Shown one piece after another: positions 9,861 to 18,352 of a DNA stretch of 64,000 nt. The translations under genes and the position numbers were made by a program. Under the pieces are notes generated by a model that worked only from the letters and a program-made list of their open reading frames with translations, did no database searches and was not told where the DNA came from. This stretch comes from Belliella pelovolcani (GTDB taxonomy: Bacteria; Bacteroidota; Bacteroidia; Cytophagales; Cyclobacteriaceae): assembly GCF_900156785.1 (NCBI RefSeq), contig NZ_FTOP01000008.1, forward strand, positions 1-64,000, in the 5' to 3' direction. Numbering within the stretch: the first letter of the stretch is position 1; the number at the start of each line of letters is the position of its first letter.

Positions 9861-10404
9861 ATTTGTTTTTTTTGGTTTAACGATAGCTCAATTTTATTCA
9901 TTAACTCGGTATAATCCAACTATTATCAAAAAATTTAAAAGTGATCTCTGATGAAAATACAAATATTGAAATAGGTTTTTTAATCAATTAAAGAATATAA
10001 TTCTACTAGTAACGGCTAATAAAGAAATAAAACCAAAATAAGACCGATGTATTTAAGGTTAATCAAAATATAATTTTTTTTTAACCTTTATTAACGTCAC
10101 ATTTATACTAAAAATTAAATTGACAACTGAGCGTTTTATTTAGTTATTTACATAAAAATTTTAAAAAATAAACTTTAACCATCAAAAACATGTGCAATAT
10201 AATTATTACTATTTTTTTATAATTTTTATATATGATTTTTGAATAAGTAAAAACGAATCTTGTAATTAAAATAATATGATTGAACCCCAACAAAAGATTC
10301 ATTATGCGCAAAAAATTCCTCTACAATATTAAAATAGTTTAATTTATAAATAGACAACATTATGACACTACGAAATTCAATAACACCATATTATTTCCTA
10401 AAAA
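9861..10404. other. AT-rich leader region upstream of susCD operon 1
   Basis: This 544-base stretch contains no convincing reading frame. It is very AT-rich with many homopolymer tracts, and must hold the promoter and long 5' leader of the first susC gene and the 3' end of the OmpA-like gene's transcript. I looked for TAnnTTTG elements on the minus strand and found no good match. Confidence 0.5.
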
Positions 10405-12324
10405 TCACAATATACTCACCGTGATTCTTCTGTTTAAAGCTCGATTGATCGCTGTGTCATTAGACACTAATGGAACCTGAGAACCTTTCCCCGAAATCTG
10501 TAACCTTTCATCAGAAATTTCATTTTCAACTAGATATTTCTTGACACTGGCAGCTCTTCTCAAACTGAGCTCTTGATTATAGGGTTCGCTACCCACATTA
10601 TCCGTATGACCAACTATCATAATCTCAACATTCGGATTATCCTGTAAAAATGAAATCAACCGCTTCAATGAAGTAGTTGACTCAGGCTTCAGATCTGCCT
10701 TATCAAAATCAAAAAAGATATTCTCGAAAATGAATTCTTCCCCTGAGGCTACTGGGGTCAATTCCACATCTAAATTTTTCTGATTGGCTAAACTGTCACG
10801 ATCTACATTGTAAATTTTCGGCAGAAAGCCCTTCTTCTCCACATAAAGTCCCGAAGCTGGTCGATCGGGATAGAGCATGGTAAAATCTCCCGTCCGCCCA
10901 TCAGACCTAAATTCATACATCGTGCTATCTGAAACCAAATCAACGAGTGACAACTTTGCCTCCACAGGCTCACCTGTACTTTTATTAAATACGCGCCCTT
11001 CTGTGACCATCAGTTTTTCCCCAAGGTAAATCTCTTCCGGGAATTTGAACCTATAAATGAAGGAGCGCTCTTGCTTCCCTTCATGAAATACGGTCTCGGT
11101 ATAATAAGCATAATCTCGCTGTGCTGTAATGAATAAAGCCAACTGATCCTGATGATCATTGATTGGGTAACCTAGATTCTCTGGAGTAGAAAACACCCCT
11201 TTCTCCACACGAGACATGAATAAGTCCAAGCCACCAAAGCCGAGATGCCCTTCGGAAGCAAAGAATAGAATCTCATTATTGAAATAGATAAAAGGAGATA
11301 CTTCATCCTTGGCAGTATTGATATCAGCACCTAGATTCTTGGCTTCAGACCAAGACCCATCTGGCATTCTCAAAGTATACCAAATATCCTTCCCTCCAAA
11401 ACCTCCTCTTCTGTTGGAAGAGAAAAACAAAATACTTCCATCTGCAGAAAGAGAAGGCTGAGAGTCCCAAACTCTAGAATTGACATGCTTCCCCATGTTT
11501 ACAGGTTTTTGCCATACTTCATTGACCTTATAGGAAATATACAAATCACAATCTCCAAAAGAGTCCGGCATTTGGCAAGAAGTAAAAATCAGAATTTTCC
11601 CATCAGCGGAGATGGTACAGGTGCCTTCATTGTATGCCGTATTGATACTATTAGCAATACTTCTTGGATTAGACCACAACCCTTCTTCCTCATCATAATA
11701 AGCCACAAAGATATCTTCATGTTCATTGTTAGCTAATCCATCTCTTTTGGTAAAGAGTAACTTCTTACTATCGGCTGTGAGTACTGGGAAGTACTGCAAG
11801 ACAAATTGATTCAAAGGATCTGCTAGCTTTTCTTTTTCGATCACAAACGGATTGTCTAAGTGAGTTCGTATAAAACTGATCTGATCCTTCATTTCCCTAA
11901 ATGGCCTCTGAGATTGGAAAGCAGTGTTGAGCAAATGCTCACTTTGGTCGAAAGCAGCAATCGCTTGATTAAAATCTCCTAACTTCAAAAAACAATGGAC
12001 CTTCAACCAAGCAAACTCCCCTAGTAAATGATTGGGGGCTTTCACATTCCGCTTCAAACCCCTATCAGCTACCTCAATTGCTTGATCTGGGAAACCCTGA
12101 GTTAAGAGTATTCTTCCCCATTTGAGATAGGATTCCAAAAAATTAGCTTCCCTATTGATTGAGGCCTTAAATTTGGCAATGGCATCATCATATTGTCGCT
12201 TTTGAATCAATTCATCTCCTTCTTCATGAAGTCTAATCGCTCTGTTATCTATTATGGTATAGGTCTGACCACTGACTGTCAAAAATGTCAAAACCAGCAA
12301 AATAGATAAAAGGGCCTGCTTCAT
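10405..12324 (-). CDS. OmpA-family protein with TPR and PD40 repeats
   Basis: Encodes 639 residues. After a signal peptide come TPR-type helices (RLHEEGDELIQKRQYDDAIAKF), then WD40-like PD40 blades with the repeated pattern S-DGK-L-F-S (TISADGKILIFTS, SLSADGSILFFSSNR, GFGGKDIW, GFGGLDLF). A carboxypeptidase-regulatory-like domain follows, and last a C-terminal OmpA domain (IFFDFDKADL, IMIVGHTDNVGSEPYNQ, NRALNRRITVSI) that binds peptidoglycan. Such proteins link outer membrane and cell wall, and relatives occur near gliding or type IX secretion genes, though none is seen here. It lies 4 bases after queE, so the two are probably co-transcribed. Confidence 0.9.
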   Translation of the reverse strand: MKQALLSILLVLTFLTVSGQTYTIIDNRAIRLHEEGDELIQKRQYDDAIAKFKASINREANFLESYLKWGRILLTQGFPDQAIEVADRGLKRNVKAPNHLLGEFAWLKVHCFLKLGDFNQAIAAFDQSEHLLNTAFQSQRPFREMKDQISFIRTHLDNPFVIEKEKLADPLNQFVLQYFPVLTADSKKLLFTKRDGLANNEHEDIFVAYYDEEEGLWSNPRSIANSINTAYNEGTCTISADGKILIFTSCQMPDSFGDCDLYISYKVNEVWQKPVNMGKHVNSRVWDSQPSLSADGSILFFSSNRRGGFGGKDIWYTLRMPDGSWSEAKNLGADINTAKDEVSPFIYFNNEILFFASEGHLGFGGLDLFMSRVEKGVFSTPENLGYPINDHQDQLALFITAQRDYAYYTETVFHEGKQERSFIYRFKFPEEIYLGEKLMVTEGRVFNKSTGEPVEAKLSLVDLVSDSTMYEFRSDGRTGDFTMLYPDRPASGLYVEKKGFLPKIYNVDRDSLANQKNLDVELTPVASGEEFIFENIFFDFDKADLKPESTTSLKRLISFLQDNPNVEIMIVGHTDNVGSEPYNQELSLRRAASVKKYLVENEISDERLQISGKGSQVPLVSNDTAINRALNRRITVSIL

Positions 12325-12328
12325 AGAT

Positions 12329-12955
12329 CTAAGGGATATCCATAAATTTATGGGTTTGTAGGGATATTTTCCAATTTGGGTGAAATTTTACGTAATCTAT
12401 AATCTTTGAAGTGAAAGTAGCAGCCTTGCTCCATTCTGGCTGAAGTAGCAATTGACAGTCATTTTGAACCAAAGCAGCATGTTTTTCAGCAAAATCAAAA
12501 TCTGATTGATGATAGATGACCACTTTTAGCTCATTTGCATGCTCATAGATACTTGGATGTGGTGCTTTGAATTTCTTTGGGGAAAAACATACCCAATCAA
12601 AGTCACCTGAAAATGGATGTGCTCCTGAGGTTTCGATGTGGGTAGAGAACCCTTCCGACTTCAACAAAGTAGTTAATGGACCAAGATCATACATCAGAGG
12701 TTCTCCACCAGTGATGACCACTTTTCTACCTAAATACTGCTTAGCACCTGCCACAATCTCATCGATAGACAACACTGGCCATTTGGCAGCGTCCCAAGAA
12801 TCCTTTACATCACACCATACACAACCTACGTCGCATCCTCCCAATCTAATGAAATAAGCAGGATGACCAGAAAAAGTACCTTCTCCTTGTATCGTATAAA
12901 AAGCTTCCATGACAGGAAGCATCAATCCTGCTGCTACTGCGTCTCTTTTCTCCAT
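12329..12955 (-). CDS. queE: 7-carboxy-7-deazaguanine synthase QueE (radical SAM)
   Basis: A 208-residue protein with the QueE N-terminal signature EAFYTIQGEGTFSGHPAYFIRL, a radical-SAM cluster motif C-DVG-C-VW-C, VVITGGEPLMYDL (GGE SAM-binding motif) and a short C-terminal region typical of QueE. It converts carboxytetrahydropterin to 7-carboxy-7-deazaguanine for queuosine in tRNA. Other que genes are not in the window. A TACCTTTG element upstream at 13020-13027 probably drives it. The start at 12955 gives about 15 residues before the conserved motif. Confidence 0.95.
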   Translation of the reverse strand: MEKRDAVAAGLMLPVMEAFYTIQGEGTFSGHPAYFIRLGGCDVGCVWCDVKDSWDAAKWPVLSIDEIVAGAKQYLGRKVVITGGEPLMYDLGPLTTLLKSEGFSTHIETSGAHPFSGDFDWVCFSPKKFKAPHPSIYEHANELKVVIYHQSDFDFAEKHAALVQNDCQLLLQPEWSKAATFTSKIIDYVKFHPNWKISLQTHKFMDIP

Positions 12956-13019
12956 GATAATTTTTGATAAAGCGGGTGATCGAACCGCTAATTTTTACTT
13001 AATTCCGATTTTCGGATTG

Positions 13020-13027
13020 CAAAGGTA
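13020..13027 (-). promoter_or_regulatory. Probable promoter -7 element of queE
   Basis: On the minus strand this reads TACCTTTG, a perfect match to the Bacteroidota -7 consensus TAnnTTTG, 65 bases before the queE start. A clear TTTG -33 partner is not seen at the usual spacing. Between it and queE there is a small CCGA-AAA-TCGG hairpin. Confidence 0.55.
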
Positions 13028-13068
13028 GGATTAATTTGACGATAAGAAAAATGAACTTAGATACTGGC

Positions 13069-13512
13069 TCAAAGTACTTTCTCCATCACAACCCTATATT
13101 CCTCAACCCTACCTTTTTTAATCAAATCCACAATCATAAAACCCCTATTCAGTCCAAAATGGATCATTTTGGTTAGTTTATTTCTAGTTTTAAAGTAAAC
13201 TTTAAGGAATCCATGGTTCTTAGCCCATTGCTCCTGAGCGTCTGCCAACTTTGTTGCCACTCCTTTTCTCCTATGTGATGCGACCACTCCACCCATCCAA
13301 GAATAAAACACTTGAGGAGAATCTCTTTGATACCCTACTTTGAACCCTACAGGGTCACCATCAACTTCCGCTATCAAAATTAAAAATGGAATCGATTTCA
13401 ACCTTTCTTGATAGGTCTTTTCAGAGTAAGGTTGGTAAAATTCGCTTACCTGTTGACTCAAAGCCACCACTTCATCAATGGTACCTTGCCTAATTTTGAT
13501 CATGTCCTTCAT
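13069..13512 (-). CDS. GNAT-family N-acetyltransferase
   Basis: Encodes 147 residues. The GNAT acetyl-CoA motif is seen in WMGGVVASHRRKGVATKLADAQEQWAK (R-R-K-G-V-A, motif A) with strands before it (IAEVDGDPVGFKVGYQ) and a C-terminal LNRGFMIVDLIKKG. The acceptor cannot be told from sequence. The first ATG (13512) and a second ATG nine bases later are both plausible. It stands alone between queE and ogt on the same strand. Confidence 0.85.
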   Translation of the reverse strand: MKDMIKIRQGTIDEVVALSQQVSEFYQPYSEKTYQERLKSIPFLILIAEVDGDPVGFKVGYQRDSPQVFYSWMGGVVASHRRKGVATKLADAQEQWAKNHGFLKVYFKTRNKLTKMIHFGLNRGFMIVDLIKKGRVEEYRVVMEKVL

Positions 13513-13624
13513 AAATTAAATCCCATCTTTATTCACAACGAAAACATTTATTGTATGCAGGTATCATTTCAGAAAAGTCCAATGCTACATAAAAAGCAAG
13601 AGCTTGTGTGACATTGCTAAAGAG

Positions 13625-14116
13625 CTATTTTGAAAATCCTAAAACAGACTGTCTGCCCACTTTATCCTTGTTTTCCAATTCGAGAAGCTCAGATTTCCTC
13701 CAAATTCCTCCAGCATACCCAGTAAGTTGACCATGTTTGCCTACTATACGGTGGCAAGGAAGCATAATCAAAATGGGATTGGCTCCAATCGCAGTACCTA
13801 CTGCCCTGACCGCATTAGGCTTTCCAAGACCAATTGCAATTTGCTCATAGGTTTTCGTCTGACCAAAGGGCACCTTATTGACCTCTAACCAGACCTGCCT
13901 CTGAAAATCAGTCCCTCCAAGCGCTACAGGTACATCAAAGGTTTTTTGTTTCCCCTGAAAATAAAGCCCCAATTGAATTCTAATATCCATCAGTACACCA
14001 TCCAAAAAAGTATCGGTGACTGGCTCTTCAGTAAACTTCAATGAAATCAAATATCCATCAAAAGTCTCTGCTCTTACATTGCCCAAGGGCGTCTCCATTA
14101 CTGCAATCTCTCTCAT
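13625..14116 (-). CDS. ogt: Methylated-DNA--[protein]-cysteine S-methyltransferase
   Basis: A 163-residue suicide DNA repair enzyme that takes alkyl groups from O6-alkylguanine. The active-site motif PCHRIVG is intact with downstream LTGYAGGIWRKSELLELE, and the helix-turn-helix DNA-binding part TDFQRQVWLEVNKVPFGQTKTYEQIA precedes it. Length fits the Ogt type without the Ada N-terminal domain. Just 9 bases before its ATG lies a perfect palindrome (14125-14141) that recurs at dinB and dnaE, suggesting damage-inducible control by the neighbouring XRE-S24 repressor. Confidence 0.95.
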   Translation of the reverse strand: MREIAVMETPLGNVRAETFDGYLISLKFTEEPVTDTFLDGVLMDIRIQLGLYFQGKQKTFDVPVALGGTDFQRQVWLEVNKVPFGQTKTYEQIAIGLGKPNAVRAVGTAIGANPILIMLPCHRIVGKHGQLTGYAGGIWRKSELLELENKDKVGRQSVLGFSK

Positions 14117-14124
14117 CTCTTCTT

Positions 14125-14141
14125 TGTTTTAAGTTAAAACA
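14125..14141. promoter_or_regulatory. Palindromic operator upstream of ogt
   Basis: TGTTTTAAGTTAAAACA is a perfect 8+1+8 palindrome of the form TGTT-N9-AACA, 9 bases upstream of the ogt start codon. The same TGTT-N9-AACA arrangement occurs upstream of dinB (15082-15098) and dnaE (27980-27996). Proposed operator of the XRE-S24 repressor. Confidence 0.6.
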
Positions 14142-14248
14142 CTCCACGCTCAATGATCACTGTGTACGCGCACGCCAATAGGTTAGTAACGAAAGTTAGG
14201 GATAATTGTCTTAGAATAACGGTAATATTTTCGCTAAAGAAGATTTTT

Positions 14249-14944
14249 TTAATAAATCACCAATCTAAACCTCCACACTTCTCTCAAATCGGAGATAGCA
14301 ACATAAAAAGGTTTGTATAGAGGATTGCTAGAACAAAGCAAAAGTCGCTCTTTTTCCTTGACCTGATTGTAAGTGATCTTGAATGTCACACCATCCTGCT
14401 CAGTGACCATGACGTACTTCTCCCCATCCTTGATGCTAGTCCAGTCATCCACATACTCACAGACAATCCAAGCACCATCTGGCAAAGGCAACATGGAGTC
14501 CCCATCAATCTGAAAAACCCTATGTTTCTTATCGGAAGGCAAAAAGGGCAAAGAAAACCTCGGCAACTCTTCTATAAAGTCTGGATCTGAAAATCCCGCC
14601 AAATAGGAAGCCTTTGCTCGCTGTGACACCACCTCAATCAACTCTCTACCCTGTACATCCACAGTAGTAGTCAATATCCTGAGATTACGCCCCTTAAGGT
14701 ATTGGTCCGTCTCCAATGTCTGTCTGAGCTTATACTCCGACAGTGATGCCAGGTCTCTGCGCAACAACAAATCTACTGATACACCGAAATAATCAGAAAT
14801 CATCAAAATAGCTTCTAATGGCGGATTGATATTCAGCTCATAGCCCGCTAGCTTGGATCTACTGATCCCTACACTTTGTGCCATCGTCTCTTGCGTCAGC
14901 CCCTTTTGCTTACGGAGGAATTTGATATTAGAATGAATATACAT
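14249..14944 (-). CDS. XRE-S24 self-cleaving transcriptional repressor (LexA/CI-like)
   Basis: A 231-residue protein with an N-terminal XRE helix-turn-helix (about 7-61, LRKQKGLTQETMAQSVGISRS) and a C-terminal S24 peptidase domain. A likely Ala-Gly cleavage site is A116-G117 in SYLAGF, the nucleophile is S150 in DGDSM, and the general-base lysine is K189 in VTFKIT. The Ser-Lys distance of 39 is close to that of LexA. It is transcribed away from dinB across 162 bases. By family knowledge, damage-activated RecA would trigger self-cleavage and derepress targets, probably dinB, ogt and dnaE. No classical LexA is seen in the window. Confidence 0.9.
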   Translation of the reverse strand: MYIHSNIKFLRKQKGLTQETMAQSVGISRSKLAGYELNINPPLEAILMISDYFGVSVDLLLRRDLASLSEYKLRQTLETDQYLKGRNLRILTTTVDVQGRELIEVVSQRAKASYLAGFSDPDFIEELPRFSLPFLPSDKKHRVFQIDGDSMLPLPDGAWIVCEYVDDWTSIKDGEKYVMVTEQDGVTFKITYNQVKEKERLLLCSSNPLYKPFYVAISDLREVWRFRLVIY

Positions 14945-15003
14945 ATCAGATTATCAGATTTTTATAAATAAATCAAGCCCACTGTATCACTACTTGTCAG
15001 ATT
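14944..15003. promoter_or_regulatory. Repeated TATCAGATT boxes at the repressor promoter
   Basis: TATCAGATT occurs at 14944-14952 and 14952-14960, overlapping by one base, and TGTCAGATT at 14995-15003. All face the same way and lie right at the start of the XRE-S24 gene. They could be an autoregulatory site or a second regulator's site. Confidence 0.35.
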
Positions 15004-15069
15004 AAATACTGAAGTCCTGACATTTTTTATGGATTCGTATTTCAAATCTAATCAATATAGCCTAAATTA

Positions 15070-15098
15070 TAAACAATAAAATGTTAAAATAATAAACA
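15070..15098. promoter_or_regulatory. Compound operator upstream of dinB
   Basis: Contains AACA (15072-15075), N6, TGTT (15082-15085), N9, AACA (15095-15098), ending 8 bases before the dinB ATG. The identical arrangement with the same spacings and the same preceding 13-mer TAAATTATAAACA is found upstream of dnaE at 27968-27996. Likely operator and promoter region controlled by the divergent XRE-S24 repressor. Confidence 0.6.
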
Positions 15099-15106
15099 AA
15101 AAATTT

Positions 15107-16300
15107 ATGTCCTCTCAAAGCCGACATATCCTACACATGGACCTAGATTCCTTCTTTGTCTCGGTAGAGCGACTCTACGATGATAGACTCAAGAACAAGC
15201 CTATCCTCATCGGCGGATCAGGAGACCGAGGGGTAGTAGCATCCTGTAGCTATGAAGCAAGAAAATTTGGCGTACACGCTGCCATGCCCATGCGTACCGC
15301 CAGGCAACTTTGCCCTGAAGCAATTTTGGTTCGGGGAGATTTCGAAAAATACAGTCAAAAATCCCATGAAGTCACCGCTATCATTCAAGAAGATGCCCCT
15401 CTTTTTGAAAAATCCTCCATCGATGAATTTTACATCGACTACACAGGTATGGATCGGTTCTTTGGCTGCTTCAAGATGGCTCAAGAACTACGCAAAAAAA
15501 TCTCAAAAGAGACCGGGCTACCCATCTCTATGGGACTCTCCCAGAACAAAACCGTATCAAAAGTCGCCACAGGAGAAGCCAAGCCAGATAACGAAAAACA
15601 AATCCAAAAAGGGGAAGAGAAGCCTTTTTTGGCTCCCCTCTCTGTACGTAAAATTCCCATGATCGGAGAGAAAACCTCCCATACACTCTACAATATGGGG
15701 GTCAAGAAGGTACAAACTTTACAGAACATGCCCGCTGAACTCCTAGAAGCTACTTTTGGCAAAAATGGCAGGGTCATCTGGGAAAAAGCAAATGGCATAG
15801 ACCACTCCCTAGTCACTCCCTATTCTGAAGCCAAGTCCATCTCTTCTGAAAACACCTTCGAACAAGACACCATCGATGTCAAAATGCTCGAAGCACACCT
15901 AATCGCCATGACTGAGCAGCTTGCATCCAAGCTCCGACAGCACCAACAGCTCACTGCCTGCGTGAGTGTGAAGATTCGTTATTCGGACTTTGAAACACAT
16001 ACTACACAGCAGCGGATCCCTTACACCTCCACAGATCATACTTTGATCTCCGTAGTGAAGGCACTTTTCAAAAAGCTTTACAACCGGCGCATGCTCATCC
16101 GTCTGATCGGAGTGCGATTCAGCAGCTTGGTACATGGCAACTATCAGATCAACCTCTTCGAAGATTCCGAAGAACAAATCCGGCTCTATCAAGCCCTCGA
16201 CAGACTCAATGTCAAATACGGAGATAAAACCGTCTGCCGCGCTATCGGTATGCAAGTCGGCAGACGTAGATTCAATCCCTTCAGTGGCGTAGAGATCTAG
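15107..16300 (+). CDS. dinB: DNA polymerase IV, Y-family translesion polymerase
   Basis: A 397-residue DinB. The palm has HMDLDSFFVSVE with metal-binding D12, CSYEARKFGVHAAMP in the fingers, and SSIDEFYIDYTG with the second catalytic acidic pair. The helix-hairpin-helix region follows (KIPMIGEKTSHTLYNMGV), then the little-finger domain in the last 130 residues. Acts in error-prone bypass of DNA lesions. Divergent from the XRE-S24 repressor, a pairing common in Bacteroidota. It ends 2 bases from the convergent ATPase gene with no terminator in between. Confidence 0.96.
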   Translation: MSSQSRHILHMDLDSFFVSVERLYDDRLKNKPILIGGSGDRGVVASCSYEARKFGVHAAMPMRTARQLCPEAILVRGDFEKYSQKSHEVTAIIQEDAPLFEKSSIDEFYIDYTGMDRFFGCFKMAQELRKKISKETGLPISMGLSQNKTVSKVATGEAKPDNEKQIQKGEEKPFLAPLSVRKIPMIGEKTSHTLYNMGVKKVQTLQNMPAELLEATFGKNGRVIWEKANGIDHSLVTPYSEAKSISSENTFEQDTIDVKMLEAHLIAMTEQLASKLRQHQQLTACVSVKIRYSDFETHTTQQRIPYTSTDHTLISVVKALFKKLYNRRMLIRLIGVRFSSLVHGNYQINLFEDSEEQIRLYQALDRLNVKYGDKTVCRAIGMQVGRRRFNPFSGVEI

Positions 16301-16302
16301 GC

Positions 16303-17436
16303 CTATTTCTTTACTGTCAAAAAATCCATGTAATTATCAGGAGACACTTTCTCATAAACAGTATTAGGATAAGCCTCTTCAAACCCAGAAGGAAGTGAAG
16401 ATTTCCTTTTGGGATTCCATTTGGCTTCAAAAGCGTGGATTACTCCTCCCCTTTCCTCTAGCCAATCCAATTCCATTCCTGTTGTCGTCCTCCAGAAATA
16501 ACTATTAACCTTTATCCTGTTGTAATGTAAAAACTTCATTCGCTCACTGATGATGAAATTCTCCCAAAGTGCTCCTACATCATTCCGCAAAGACAGCGCA
16601 TTAAAATTGTTGATAATAGCATTTCGAACGCCATTATCCCAAAAATAGATTTTCTTCCCCTTCTTGATTTCCCTTCGCATATTGCGACTGAAAGAATTCA
16701 TCTTAAAGATCACATAGCTTTTCTCCAAAAGATCTATGTATTTTTCAGCAGTTTCCTTATCTATTCCTATCGTATTTCCCAGCTCATTGAAGGTCACTTC
16801 AGAACCTACTTGTAAAGCCAATGCGAGCAATAATTTCTGCAAAATGACAGGCTTCCTCACTTGGTCTAAAGTGAGAATATCCTTGAAGAGATAGCTACTC
16901 GTTAGTTCTTCAAGAATCTCCTCTGCTTCACTTGGTTTATTGACAACTTCAGGGTAAAAACCATAAATCAGCCTCGTATCAAGCATCCTTCTCTCCTCCC
17001 TCTGAGAGCTATGAGCTATCATTTCTCCTGTAGAAATCGGATAAAGACTCAATTCTCGCTTCCTTCCTGTGAGTGGCTCTTTGATTTCATTTGCCAACTC
17101 CAAAGCAGATGAGCCAGACGCAATCACTTGCACATCGGGCATGCCATCTGCGATCAACTTCAAGGTCAAACCAATGTTTTTGACCCGCTGAGCTTCATCG
17201 ATTACCACCAGTGCATGTGATCCGATGAGTGACTTTAGTCTAGTAATCGTCACATCCTCTAAATCAGCCCTATCATCAGGGTTGTCACAATTGAGCCACA
17301 ATACATCCAGCTTCTCACGCTCTACCAGCTGCCTCAATAAAGTAGTCTTACCTACCTGCCTAGGCCCCATCACCAACAATACCTTCCCTTGATTGAGTCG
17401 GTTCTTAAGCTCTCCTTCTACGATTCTCTTGATCAT
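16303..17436 (-). CDS. AAA_14/DUF4143 ATPase
   Basis: About 377 residues from the ATG at 17436; a second ATG 21 bases upstream is possible but overlaps an AT repeat. Walker A is GPRQVGKTTLL and Walker B is ALVVIDEAQ, followed by the sensor-like IASGSSALEL. The C-terminal DUF4143 region has YLFKDILTLDQVRKP, then GNTIGIDKETAEKYIDLLEKSYVIF and a nuclease-like end with ELDWLEERGG...FEAKW, resembling a PD-(D/E)XK fold (inference). The family is widespread and mobile with poorly defined function. Three tandem palindrome repeats lie immediately upstream (17462-17542), hinting at autoregulation. Confidence 0.85.
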   Translation of the reverse strand: MIKRIVEGELKNRLNQGKVLLVMGPRQVGKTTLLRQLVEREKLDVLWLNCDNPDDRADLEDVTITRLKSLIGSHALVVIDEAQRVKNIGLTLKLIADGMPDVQVIASGSSALELANEIKEPLTGRKRELSLYPISTGEMIAHSSQREERRMLDTRLIYGFYPEVVNKPSEAEEILEELTSSYLFKDILTLDQVRKPVILQKLLLALALQVGSEVTFNELGNTIGIDKETAEKYIDLLEKSYVIFKMNSFSRNMRREIKKGKKIYFWDNGVRNAIINNFNALSLRNDVGALWENFIISERMKFLHYNRIKVNSYFWRTTTGMELDWLEERGGVIHAFEAKWNPKRKSSLPSGFEEAYPNTVYEKVSPDNYMDFLTVKK

Positions 17437-17461
17437 TTCCAATCTAATTACATGCAAAAAT

Positions 17462-17542
17462 ATGTAATTCTTCGATTATAATCGAAAATAAACATGTAAT
17501 TTTTCGATTACGATCGAAAATAAACATGTAATTCTTCGGTTA
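17462..17542. repeat. Three tandem 32-bp repeats carrying palindromes, promoter of the AAA_14 ATPase
   Basis: Copies begin at 17462, 17494 and 17526 with an exact period of 32 bp; the third is partial (17 bp). Each starts ATGTAATT(C/T)TTCGATTA. Copy 1 contains the perfect 16-bp palindrome TTCGATTATAATCGAA (17471-17486), and copy 2 has arms TTTTCGAT / ATCGAAAA. An inverted TAATTACATG lies at 17447-17454 in the start region of the gene. The arrangement looks like an operator array. Confidence 0.75.
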
Positions 17543-17562
17543 GAGAAAGGAGTTGAAAAAAT

Positions 17563-17593
17563 AAAATCAAGGACTTAAGGGGTCCTTGATTTT
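17563..17593 (-). terminator. Rho-independent terminator of the ABC/GntR operon
   Basis: Perfect 12-bp stem AAAATCAAGGAC / GTCCTTGATTTT with a 7-nt loop, followed on the minus strand by a T-rich tract. It closes the leftward operon whose last gene ends at 17630. Confidence 0.9.
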
Positions 17594-17629
17594 AAAATAC
17601 ACTTTCTTGATAAAAGATAGACTTACAAA

Positions 17630-18352
17630 TCAGTTACTGAAAAACATAAGATCTGAACTATCATCTTTTTTGAGGTTGATTTCATTTGCTTTTCTTGGGA
17701 GTGTCAATTTAGATTCGATAATATTACCGGAAACTCTTCCTAAGAATTGTGACACATCAGCTTTACTCTGATTCAAATGAATCTCTAAATTGGGAATACT
17801 TTCTACAGACAAATGAGCTCCAGCATCTCCTCGCAAATCTAAAAACGATATACCATGTTCCCTTCTAAGCTTAAAAGAAGAATTGGAGGCTATTACTTTT
17901 AAGCTATCATAATTAAGCGCATTTTGGGTCCCAAACTCAGTGACATCATTTAAAATCAGAGTTTTAATATTCTGCCCAATATAAAGTGTGAACGATCCGT
18001 TTTCTTTCATTTTAGCCTCTCTTACAAACAAAGTATCTTCTTTAACCTCAATAAAATATGGGCTATTACCGTCAGAAGTATTTTCATCCCTTCCTTTATA
18101 GGAGAATTGTTTATACTCAATTCTGCTCATACCCTCCCTATTAAGCATCAAAATCCCTGAATTTTGAATTGACACTACCGAAAATTCACCTTCAATAGGC
18201 ATTGAATCAACTAAATCTTCCTCTAACAGAAAAGTCTCTCTTGACAGTAAATCTTCTTTTCCCGAATAATGAACAGATGCAAACATAGCCCCAACCACGG
18301 ACACCCACGCAAATCCCAAAAAAGAGAATAATAACTTATTACTTGTTTTCAT
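17630..18352 (-). CDS. Membrane-anchored protein of unknown function in the ABC/GntR operon
   Basis: About 240 residues starting at MKTSNKLLFSFLGFAW; this start overlaps the end of the GntR gene by 14 bases and puts one membrane anchor or signal segment at the N-terminus. The rest is beta-rich with repeated hydrophobic strands (SLKVIASNSSFKL, SFLDLRGDAGAHLSVESI, LEIHLNQSKADVSQF), reminiscent of the solenoid of GIN/auto-transporter adhesin head domains (inference). It is likely translationally coupled to the regulator. Function unknown; perhaps an envelope sensor or a transporter accessory. Confidence 0.65.
   Translation of the reverse strand: MKTSNKLLFSFLGFAWVSVVGAMFASVHYSGKEDLLSRETFLLEEDLVDSMPIEGEFSVVSIQNSGILMLNREGMSRIEYKQFSYKGRDENTSDGNSPYFIEVKEDTLFVREAKMKENGSFTLYIGQNIKTLILNDVTEFGTQNALNYDSLKVIASNSSFKLRREHGISFLDLRGDAGAHLSVESIPNLEIHLNQSKADVSQFLGRVSGNIIESKLTLPRKANEINLKKDDSSDLMFFSN

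Noticed and set aside
12956-13068. Possible preQ1 riboswitch upstream of queE
   Set aside because: Only a small CCGA-AAA-TCGG hairpin is present; the conserved pseudoknot sequence of preQ1 riboswitches was not found.
15252-15662. 136-codon plus-strand frame inside dinB
   Set aside because: It overlaps conserved DinB palm motifs in another frame and encodes a Lys/Pro-rich sequence without features.
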